Assembly: GCF_000620645.1 (NCBI RefSeq) | Contig: NZ_JIAV01000015.1 | Coordinates: 248,001-312,000, forward strand | Length of the DNA stretch: 64,000 nt | Source: Nocardioides sp. URHA0032 | GTDB taxonomy: Bacteria; Actinomycetota; Actinomycetes; Propionibacteriales; Nocardioidaceae | Direction: 5' to 3' | Shown: piece after piece, positions 35,739 to 43,810 of the stretch | How the letters are laid out: every line of letters starts with the position of its first letter | Numbering within the stretch: position 1 is the first letter of the stretch | The notes under the pieces: generated by a model | Seen by the model: the letters and a program-made list of their open reading frames with translations, nothing else | Databases searched by the model: none | Told to the model about the DNA's origin: nothing | Program-made: the position numbers and the translations under genes

Positions 35739-35803
35739 GTCGGGTTTCTCCGGCTGACCGGAGAAACCCGACCGACACGCCGGCGCGGTACGGCGTGTCG
35801 GTC
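35739..35803. repeat. Composite hairpin element upstream of the AbiEi-like gene
   Basis: Hairpin A (35739-35772) has a perfect 15-bp stem around a CTGA loop. Hairpin B (35770-35803) has a 13-bp stem GACCGACACGCCG with an eight-base loop; A and B overlap by three bases. Hairpin A is identical over all 34 bases to 36937-36970. The 252-base gap 35679-35930 holds nothing else recognisable besides the flanking promoter of the propeller gene. Confidence 0.75.
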
Positions 35804-35930
35804 GGCTTTCCCACGACAAGTTCCGGCGCGCCGGGCCGACTGCCGTCCACAGGAGGGTGCCGACGCACGGCTGTCCCCAGGTCCGGATCCGGCTCGGTAC
35901 GGCGTCCCGGCATCGCGGGATCTCCACCCC

Positions 35931-36881
35931 ATGATGAATTCACCCCGGATCGTCCTGCGCGACGACAACCTGATGACCACCGCCGACCTGCTGGCGCTGG
36001 GCTACCACGACAAGGCGATCGCCCGGCTCGTCAAGCGCGGGGAGCTCGTCCGGATCCGCCAGGGCGCCTACACCTACGCGGCGCACTGGGAGCAGCTCGA
36101 GGAGCGTGGCCGGCACGACCTGCTCTGCCGGGCGGTCCTCCGGAGGGCTGTCAAGCCCACCCTGTTGGCCGGGCCCACGGCCGCGCGCGTCCTCGGTGCG
36201 CCCACGTGGGACCTCGGCGAGGAGATCCACATCAACAGCGTCGATCGCAAGGCTGACCGACGCAACGCCGGACGTCGTCCCCATCGCGGAGACCTGCGCG
36301 TCGAGGACACCACGATCCGGTCGGGGCTCCCGGTGACCTCGGGCACCCGGACCGCGCTCGACCTGATCGAAATGACCGACGAGGAGCATGCCCTGGTGGT
36401 GATCGACGGACTGCTGCGCGCCGGCGAGACCACCCTCGGCCTGCTCGAACGGCGAGCCCCGGGCATGCGCTACGACCCGAGGTCCCTCGCCGTACCTGTC
36501 ATCCTCATGCATGCGGACGGTCGCCACGAGTCCGCCGGCGAGACGCGCACAGCGGTCATGCTCCGCCGAGCCAACCTGCCCAGACCAGACCCGCAGTACG
36601 CCGTCCGCGACGGCTCCGGCCGCGTCGTCGCCTGGCTCGACTTCGCGTGGCCGAAGCTCGGGGTGTTCCTCGAGTTCGACGGCAAGGAGAAATACCTCCG
36701 CCATCGCCGCCCGGGCGAGAGCGTCACTGACTGCGTGCTGCGCGAGAAACGGCGCGAGGAGCTGATCTGCGGCCTGACCGGCTGGCGCTGCATCCGGATC
36801 ACCTGGGCCGATCTCTACCGGCCGCAGCTCGTCGTCGCTCGGATCGTGGCGGCGATGCGGGGCGAGAACTGGGTCGCCTGA
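35931..36881 (+). CDS. AbiEi antitoxin-domain / DUF559-like protein
   Basis: 316 residues from ATG 35931 (ATG 35934 is next). Residues ~10-60 are an AbiEi-type winged helix: LMTTADLLALGYHDKAIARLVKRGELVRIRQGAY. The middle resembles the AbiEi scaffold (PTAARVLGAP, TSGTRTALDLI). The C-terminus has a restriction-endonuclease-like core: WLDFAWPKLGVFLEFDGKEKY gives D-x-E-x-D/K, then TDCVLREKRREELICGLTGWRCIRITWADL. No AbiEii-type toxin is adjacent, so this is not a complete type IV toxin-antitoxin pair. Both sides carry hairpin repeats of one family. The function of these orphan proteins is unknown. Confidence 0.8.
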   Translation: MMNSPRIVLRDDNLMTTADLLALGYHDKAIARLVKRGELVRIRQGAYTYAAHWEQLEERGRHDLLCRAVLRRAVKPTLLAGPTAARVLGAPTWDLGEEIHINSVDRKADRRNAGRRPHRGDLRVEDTTIRSGLPVTSGTRTALDLIEMTDEEHALVVIDGLLRAGETTLGLLERRAPGMRYDPRSLAVPVILMHADGRHESAGETRTAVMLRRANLPRPDPQYAVRDGSGRVVAWLDFAWPKLGVFLEFDGKEKYLRHRRPGESVTDCVLREKRREELICGLTGWRCIRITWADLYRPQLVVARIVAAMRGENWVA

Positions 36882-36898
36882 AGCCGAGCTTGTCCGCC

Positions 36899-36970
36899 GA
36901 AACCCGACGGACACGCCGTGGGCTGTCGGCGTGTCCGTCGGGTTTCTCCGGCTGACCGGAGAAACCCGAC
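36899..36970. repeat. Composite hairpin element downstream of the AbiEi-like gene
   Basis: Hairpin B' (36899-36917 with 36928-36946) has a perfect 19-bp stem. Hairpin A' (36937-36970) has a 15-bp stem with loop CTGA, identical to hairpin A at 35739-35772. B' and A' share bases 36937-36946, so only one can form at a time. The element lies 17 bases after the gene's stop and ~50 before the typA promoter. Confidence 0.75.
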
Positions 36971-37036
36971 GTGTCGGGCGTCACCCAACACCGACGATGA
37001 GGGCGCGGAGCGCCCCAACAACTAGACTCGATCCTC

Positions 37037-38926
<1,890 letters not shown>

Positions 38927-38941
38927 GTAGGGTCGCCCACC

Positions 38942-39433
38942 GTGAGCCACCCCACCTACGACCAGCTGGTCGACCTCCCGGCGTACGTCGAGCAGCCGGT
39001 GCCGATCGCGTTCGAGGACGTCAACGGGCACCTCAACGTGCGGCACTACACCGGCATCGCGAGCGAGGGCCTCGACGAGTCGCTGGTGCCCCTCGGGATC
39101 CCGCAGAGCTGGCCGGCGCAGGGCCACGCCTGCTTCTCGGCCGAGCACCACCTCACCTACCTCGCCGAGCTGCGGACCGGCGACCGGATGTCGTCCCGGG
39201 TGCGGCTGCTGGGCCGGTCGGAGCGGGCGGCGCACGCGCTGGTCTATCTGCTCGACGACACCCACCGGCGGCTGAGCTACGTCATGGAGGAGGTCTTCCT
39301 CCACATCGACATGGCGACCCGGCGTACGGCGCCGTGGCCGGAGGACGTCGCGGCGGCGCTGGACAAGCGCATCGCCGAGGACGGCGCGCTCCCCTGGGAC
39401 GCGGACACCAAGGGCTGCCTGAAGCTGCGCTGA
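38942..39433 (+). CDS. Hotdog-fold acyl-CoA thioesterase family protein
   Basis: 163 residues from GTG 38942. The 4HBT-type active-site stretch is DVNGHLNVRHYTGIASEGLDESL, followed by a hotdog helix and strands (HACFSAEHHLTYLAELRTGDRMSSRVRLLGRSERAAHALVYLL). It hydrolyses an acyl-CoA of unknown chain. TAGGGT at 38928-38933 lies eight bases upstream, but the gene is also only 15 bases after typA and could be read from it. Confidence 0.85.
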   Translation: MSHPTYDQLVDLPAYVEQPVPIAFEDVNGHLNVRHYTGIASEGLDESLVPLGIPQSWPAQGHACFSAEHHLTYLAELRTGDRMSSRVRLLGRSERAAHALVYLLDDTHRRLSYVMEEVFLHIDMATRRTAPWPEDVAAALDKRIAEDGALPWDADTKGCLKLR

Positions 39434-39488
39434 GGCTCACCCGTCTCCGGTGAGGCGGCGGGCCGCCGTCCTGGGCGACACTGCGGGC

Positions 39489-40139
39489 GTGACCGTCCCC
39501 GTGCGACGGCTGCCCGACGACGCGGCGGCCGCGTTGACCGCAGTCGACCTCGTGGTCGGCGCCGTCGCGGTCACGGCGCACCTCGCGGAGTCGACGATCC
39601 GCACCCTGCGCCTCGCACCGCTGGTCGCGCGGGGCGCCCGCCCGTTCCTCGACATCGGCCGGACCGTGCGCGAGCGCGTCGTCCGCGAGGCCGACGCGCT
39701 CCTGCCGTTCCTGGTCAACGCGGCGGTACGGCGGTACGTCGACGTGGACGGCCTCGTCGCGACCGTCGACCTCGACGCGGTCGCGCAACGCCTCGACGTC
39801 GAGGCCGTGATCGAGCGGGTCGATCTGAACGCGGTGGCCGCGCGGATCGACGTCGAGGCGATCCTCGACCGCCTCGACCTGACCGACACGGTGCTCACCC
39901 GCGTCGACATGAAGGTCGTGATCGACCAGGTGCTGGCCCAGATGGACCTGCCGGTCCTGGTCGAGGGCGTGCTCGACGAGATCGACCTGCCCGACATCAT
40001 CCGCGGCTCGACCGGCGCGATGGCGTCCGAGACCGTCCGGGGCGTCCGGACCCAGGGCGTGAACGCGGACGAGGCGGTCACCCGCGTCATCGACCGCCTC
40101 CTGATGCGGCACCGGCCCCTGACCGACGGGGTCGAGTGA
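39489..40139 (+). CDS. Protein with tandem nonapeptide repeats (hDhxAhhxR), unknown function
   Basis: 216 residues from GTG 39489; a GTG at 39450 is possible. After a hydrophobic/Arg-rich N-terminal ~80 residues come at least five 9-residue repeats: VDVDGLVAT, VDLDAVAQR, LDVEAVIER, VDLNAVAAR, IDVEAILDR, continuing in looser form as LDLTDTVLTR and VDMKVVIDQ. The pattern h-D-h-x-A-h-h-x-R suggests an elongated stacked or amphipathic structure. It is coupled closely with an RDD membrane protein downstream, which may anchor it. No named family was recognised. Confidence 0.75.
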   Translation: MTVPVRRLPDDAAAALTAVDLVVGAVAVTAHLAESTIRTLRLAPLVARGARPFLDIGRTVRERVVREADALLPFLVNAAVRRYVDVDGLVATVDLDAVAQRLDVEAVIERVDLNAVAARIDVEAILDRLDLTDTVLTRVDMKVVIDQVLAQMDLPVLVEGVLDEIDLPDIIRGSTGAMASETVRGVRTQGVNADEAVTRVIDRLLMRHRPLTDGVE

Positions 40140-40141
40140 GC

Positions 40142-40624
40142 ATGTCCGACCACGAGCTGTCCGCGATCCCGAAGGACGCGCGCGCGTTCCAGGGGCACCG
40201 CGCCGGCATCGTGACCCGGGTGCTCGCCGCGGCGATCGACAGTGCCCTGGTGGGCCTGGTGCTGGTCGCGGCGTACCTCGGCTTCGCCGGGCTGGTCTTC
40301 CTCCTCGATCCCCGCGGCTTCACGTTCCCCGACACGAAGCTGTTCCGGAGCCTGCTGATCGGCGCCTTGGTCCTCGGCCTCTACCTCACCGTCGCGTGGG
40401 CGGCCGGCGGCCGCACCTACGGCAACCTCCTGATGGGCCTGCGGGTCGTCGGCGTGTACGGCGGCGACGTCGGCTGGGTCCGGGCGCTGCTGCGCGCGGC
40501 GTTCTACGTGCTGTTCCCGATCGGGCTGCTCTGGGTCGTGCTCGACCCGCGGCAGCGCTCCATCCAGGACCGGGTGCTGGCGACGTCGGTCGTCTACGAC
40601 TGGCAGCCCCACAAGCCGCGCTGA
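40142..40624 (+). CDS. RDD-family membrane protein
   Basis: 160 residues from ATG 40142; a GTG at 40136 overlaps the preceding stop as GTGA and is also possible. Three membrane helices with RDD features: Arg and Asp in GHRAGIVTRVLAAAIDSALVGLVL, a middle helix, and GRTYGNLLMGLRVVGVYGG before the last helix with the WVVLDPRQRSIQDRVLATSVVYD ending. RDD proteins are implicated in ion or metabolite transport. It is in an operon with the nonapeptide-repeat gene. Confidence 0.88.
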   Translation: MSDHELSAIPKDARAFQGHRAGIVTRVLAAAIDSALVGLVLVAAYLGFAGLVFLLDPRGFTFPDTKLFRSLLIGALVLGLYLTVAWAAGGRTYGNLLMGLRVVGVYGGDVGWVRALLRAAFYVLFPIGLLWVVLDPRQRSIQDRVLATSVVYDWQPHKPR

Positions 40625-40642
40625 CTCCGACACAATCGACCC

Positions 40643-41647
40643 GTGCTCCTCGACGTCCAGCTCGACGCCCGTCCGGACCTCGCCGCGGACCGCGCCCGCG
40701 ACCTGGTCGCCGCCGGGGTCGCGGGCCTGTTCACGTTCGAGGGACCGCACGACGTGTTCCTCCCGCTGGCCGCGGCGGCGGGAGCGGTCCGGACGGACCT
40801 GATGACCAACGTCGCGATCGCGATCCCGCGCAGCCCGATGCATCTCGCGCACACGGCGTACGACCTCCAGCTGATGTCGGGCGGCCGGTTCCGCCTCGGG
40901 CTCGGGTCGCAGGTCAAGCCGCACATCGAGCACCGGTACGGCGCCACGTGGAGCCGGCCCACGGACCGGATGCGGGAGACCGTGCAGGCCGTGAAGGCGA
41001 TCCTCCGCTCCTGGCAGCACGGCACCCGCCTCGACTTCCGCGGGGAGTTCACGCGGCACACGCTGATGCCGCCCACGTTCGTCCCCGGCCCGAACCCGTA
41101 CGGCGTCCCGCCGGTGCTGCTGGGCGCCCTCGGACCGCTGATGACCCGAACCGCGGCGGAGGTCGCCGACGGGCTGCTGGTGATGCCGTTCCACAGCCAC
41201 CGGCACTTCCGGGAGCGCACGCTGCCCGCCGTCGACGCCGGGCTGGAGGCGGCCGGCCGCAGCCGGGACGGCTTCGCGATCCTGCCGCAGGCGATCGTCG
41301 CCATGGGGCGCACCGAGGAGGAGCTCGCGGCCGCCTCGACGGGCGTGCGCGGCCTGCTGGCGTTCTACGGCTCGACCCCGGCGTACCGCCCCGTGCTCGA
41401 CGTCGAGGGCTGGGCGGAGGTGCAGCCCGAGCTCAACCGGCTGTCCAAGGAGGGCGACTGGGAGTCGATGCTCGGACTGGTGACCGACGAGATGCTCACG
41501 ACGCTCGCGGTCCGCGGCACGCCGGAGGAGTGCGCGGCCGAGATCGAGCACCGGTTCGGCGACGTGGCGGAGCGGGTCTGCGCCTACTTCCCCGGGTACG
41601 ACGCGCCGCTCGACCAGGTGGGCGACCTGGCCGCTGCGCTCAGGTGA
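40643..41647 (+). CDS. LLM-class F420-dependent oxidoreductase (TIGR03617-like)
   Basis: 334 residues, a luciferase-like TIM barrel: TFEGPHDVFLPLAAAAGAVRTDLMTNVAIAIPRSP, LMSGGRFRLGLGSQVKPHIEHRYG, and GVPPVLLGALGPLMTRTAAEVADGLLVMPF. The pattern fits the actinobacterial F420-dependent TIGR03617 subfamily. Substrate unknown. CACAAT at 40631-40636 lies six bases before GTG 40643. Its 3' end overlaps the convergent membrane-protein gene by eight bases. Confidence 0.88.
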   Translation: MLLDVQLDARPDLAADRARDLVAAGVAGLFTFEGPHDVFLPLAAAAGAVRTDLMTNVAIAIPRSPMHLAHTAYDLQLMSGGRFRLGLGSQVKPHIEHRYGATWSRPTDRMRETVQAVKAILRSWQHGTRLDFRGEFTRHTLMPPTFVPGPNPYGVPPVLLGALGPLMTRTAAEVADGLLVMPFHSHRHFRERTLPAVDAGLEAAGRSRDGFAILPQAIVAMGRTEEELAAASTGVRGLLAFYGSTPAYRPVLDVEGWAEVQPELNRLSKEGDWESMLGLVTDEMLTTLAVRGTPEECAAEIEHRFGDVAERVCAYFPGYDAPLDQVGDLAAALR

Positions 41648-42269
41648 GGCGCCGGCGGTTCTGCGGCGACGTCGCCTGGATGGCCACGCCGGCGAACCCG
41701 AGCACGAGCAGCAGCACGGTCGCCTTGGAGAGGTACTCCGGCAGCAGGCCGGAGATCGGGAACGTCAGCGCGTGCGCGATCAGCGCGAACGGCACCCACC
41801 GGGGCGTGGTCCCCGCGCGCAGCAGCGCGATCGCCAGCAGCACCTCGCCGAGGTAGAGGCCGGCGAGCCAGGCGTACAGGAAGATCGCGAGGCCGGCGTC
41901 GGACGCGACGTCGTCGAGGCCCTGGGCCTGGATGGTCTGGGTGTTCACCAGCGCCCGGAAGAAGCCCATCAGCATCGCGAAGCCCGCGGTCCCGATGAAG
42001 CCGACCTCCAGGACCACCGCGGCGATGACGCCGATCGTCCAGCCGCGGCGCTGGCACAGCGTCATGATCGCGGGCAGTCCGAGGGACAGGCAGATCGAGG
42101 AGATGAACAGGACGACCGCGGCCGCCATCCACTGGCCGCCCTGCTCCTGCACGATCCGCAGGGACTCCGCCGAGCTGTCGGACTGGGGCAGCAGGAAGCC
42201 ACCGAGGCCCAGCGCGAGCGCCCCGGTGAGCAACAGCGCCGCCGACACCGGCAGCCAGTCCATCCGCAC
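41640..42269 (-). CDS. Multi-pass membrane protein of unknown function
   Basis: 209 residues from GTG 42269, picked because TACCCT (42281-42276) lies exactly six bases upstream; ATG 42263 is the alternative. Six hydrophobic segments: LPVSAALLLTGALALGLGGFL, WMAAAVVLFISSICLSLGLPAI, TIGVIAAVVLEVGFIGTAG, AGLAIFLYAWLAGLYLGEVLL, WVPFALIAHALTFPISG and ATVLLLVLGFAGVAI. The layout recalls DUF4386-type proteins, but the match is not firm. It is convergent with the F420 enzyme gene. Confidence 0.7.
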   Translation of the reverse strand: MRMDWLPVSAALLLTGALALGLGGFLLPQSDSSAESLRIVQEQGGQWMAAAVVLFISSICLSLGLPAIMTLCQRRGWTIGVIAAVVLEVGFIGTAGFAMLMGFFRALVNTQTIQAQGLDDVASDAGLAIFLYAWLAGLYLGEVLLAIALLRAGTTPRWVPFALIAHALTFPISGLLPEYLSKATVLLLVLGFAGVAIQATSPQNRRRLT

Positions 42270-42322
42270 GAGCCGAGGGTAGGACCATGCGGGCACCCGT
42301 GACCCGGAAACGCGGCAGTGCG

Positions 42323-43216
42323 TCAGCCCACCAGCCCGGTCAGCCGGTGCACCTGGTCGATGTCGGCGCTCGTGGGGATCAGCTGGACCTCGTCGGCGCC
42401 GAGGTCGGCGACCCGCTCGAGCAGCTCCACGAGCTGGCCGGGGGTGCCCGCGAACCCGGCGGTGGCGGCGAGCGCGTCGACGTACTCGGCGGGGATCCAG
42501 TTCATGTAGTGCCGGAGGTGCCGGTGCACCTGCTCGCGGGCGGAGCCGTCGCCGTCGTCGACGGCGAACCAGAAGGACGTGGTGAGCCGCGGCGCCGGGC
42601 GCCCGGCGTCGCGCCACGCGTCCCGCGCGAGCGTGAAGACCTTCGCCATCCCCGCGAGGTCGAGGTCGAGCGACATCCCGGCCAGCCCGTCGGCCCAGGC
42701 CGCGGCGCCGCGGATCGTGCGCGGGCCGAGCGTGCCGACGAGCAGCTCGGGGCCGCCCGGCCGCACCGGCGGCGGGCCCACGGGTCGTACGGCGTCCACG
42801 ACGCGCTCGCCCGCCCACACCCGTCGCATGGTGGCGACCCGCTCGGCGAGACCCGCGATGGTCCGCGTGCCGAGGTCGGCGTCCGCGGCGCGGTAGTCCT
42901 CGTCCCGGCCGCCGACGCCGAGCCCCACGGTGAGGCGGCCGCCGCTGAGCCGGTCGCCGGTCGCGAGCGCCTTCGCGAGCGGCACCGGTGCGTGCAGCTG
43001 GGGCACGACCACCGTCGTCACCAGCCGGACCCGCCGGGTCCACGCGGCGGTGGCGCCGAGGAGCGTGAGCGCGTCGGGGTTGTCGAAGGCCATCCGCTCC
43101 CCGAAGCACAGCGAGGACCACGGGCCCTCGTCGACCGCGACGGCCCACCGTTCGAGGGTGTCGGCAGCGGCCCAGAGGTCCGGCTCCATGACCGGCAGCG
43201 TCATCCCCACGTCCAC
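42323..43216 (-). CDS. LLM-class F420-dependent oxidoreductase
   Basis: 297 residues from GTG 43216, with CAGACT six bases upstream (43228-43223). Luciferase-like barrel features: EGPWSSLCFGERMAFDNPDALTLLGATAAWTRRVRL, VVPQLHAPVPLAKALATGDRLSGGRLTVGLGVGG, and GTPGQLVELLERVADLGADEVQLIPTS at the end. It is a second F420-type enzyme within 1 kb of the first but is clearly a different subgroup. Substrate unknown. Confidence 0.87.
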   Translation of the reverse strand: MDVGMTLPVMEPDLWAAADTLERWAVAVDEGPWSSLCFGERMAFDNPDALTLLGATAAWTRRVRLVTTVVVPQLHAPVPLAKALATGDRLSGGRLTVGLGVGGRDEDYRAADADLGTRTIAGLAERVATMRRVWAGERVVDAVRPVGPPPVRPGGPELLVGTLGPRTIRGAAAWADGLAGMSLDLDLAGMAKVFTLARDAWRDAGRPAPRLTTSFWFAVDDGDGSAREQVHRHLRHYMNWIPAEYVDALAATAGFAGTPGQLVELLERVADLGADEVQLIPTSADIDQVHRLTGLVG

Positions 43217-43256
43217 CTGCCCAGTCTGGCGGAGTCGAGCCGCTGGCGTCGGGCCA

Positions 43257-43735
43257 TGTCCTCACGCGTCGGGGGTGCGTTGGTCGCGATGTTCGCGCTC
43301 GTCGTGGTGGTGGCGACCGGCCTGATTGTGGGTCGACCTCCGGCACGAGGTCGACGAGACCGCGTCCCGGACGGCCCACGACCCCGGCACCGCCGCCCCG
43401 AGTCCGACCGCCACGCCCACCGTCGCGGCGACCGTCCACTCGCTCTGGATCGGCGACGGCTACACCGCCCAGTCGTGCGGCGCGGCCCGGAGGCTCGGCT
43501 GGGAGTGCACGCTCGACGCGGAGCACGGCACCGGCTTCCTCAGTGACGGCGTCGCCTTCGACCCGGACAACGAGACGCTGGCGGACCGGCTGCCCGGGCT
43601 GCCGCACCAGGAGCCCGACGTCGTGGTCGTCGACGCGACGGACAGGTCGTCGACCCGGACGGCCAGATCCTCGTCGACACCGCCCTCGCCGACCAGATCC
43701 GGGCCTTCGACCTCGCCGTACCGGTGGCGAAATAG
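43257..43735 (+). pseudogene. Decayed SGNH/GDSL hydrolase
   Basis: Reading starts at ATG 43257 with a membrane helix (VGGALVAMFALVVVVATGLIVG), then must shift frame near 43325 to continue as DLRHEVDETASRTA... and SLWIGDGYTAQSCGAARRLGWECTLDAEHGTGFLSDGV...EPDVVVVDATD. It must shift again near 43640 to read DGQVVDPDGQILVDTALADQ and stop at 43735. The nucleophile block GDSYT has become GDGYT, losing the catalytic Ser, and the C-terminal D-x-x-H block is missing. A 63-base palindrome follows directly. Confidence 0.65.
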
Positions 43736-43736
43736 A

Positions 43737-43799
43737 GGTAGTCCCTGACGAAAATGCTGTCGACGCGCCGCGTTGACGACATTTTCGGCAGGGACTACC
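43737..43799. repeat. 63-bp near-perfect palindrome
   Basis: The arms begin GGTAGTCCCTG(A/C)CGAAAATG and meet at CGCG-CC-CGCG. Each arm is ~31 bases with about four mismatches. The core is much richer in A/T than its surroundings. It lies two bases after the pseudogene stop and 11 bases from the convergent protease stop, so it may serve as a bidirectional terminator or be a mobile palindromic repeat. Confidence 0.75.
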
Positions 43800-43810
43800 G
43801 GAGTGGAGCG

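Noticed and set aside
35931..36881. A complete type IV toxin-antitoxin system
   Set aside because: No AbiEii-type nucleotidyltransferase gene lies on either side; neighbours are a surface protein and typA.
39738..39880. DNA tandem repeat in the nonapeptide region
   Set aside because: The 27-base units are not identical at the DNA level; the periodicity is in the protein.
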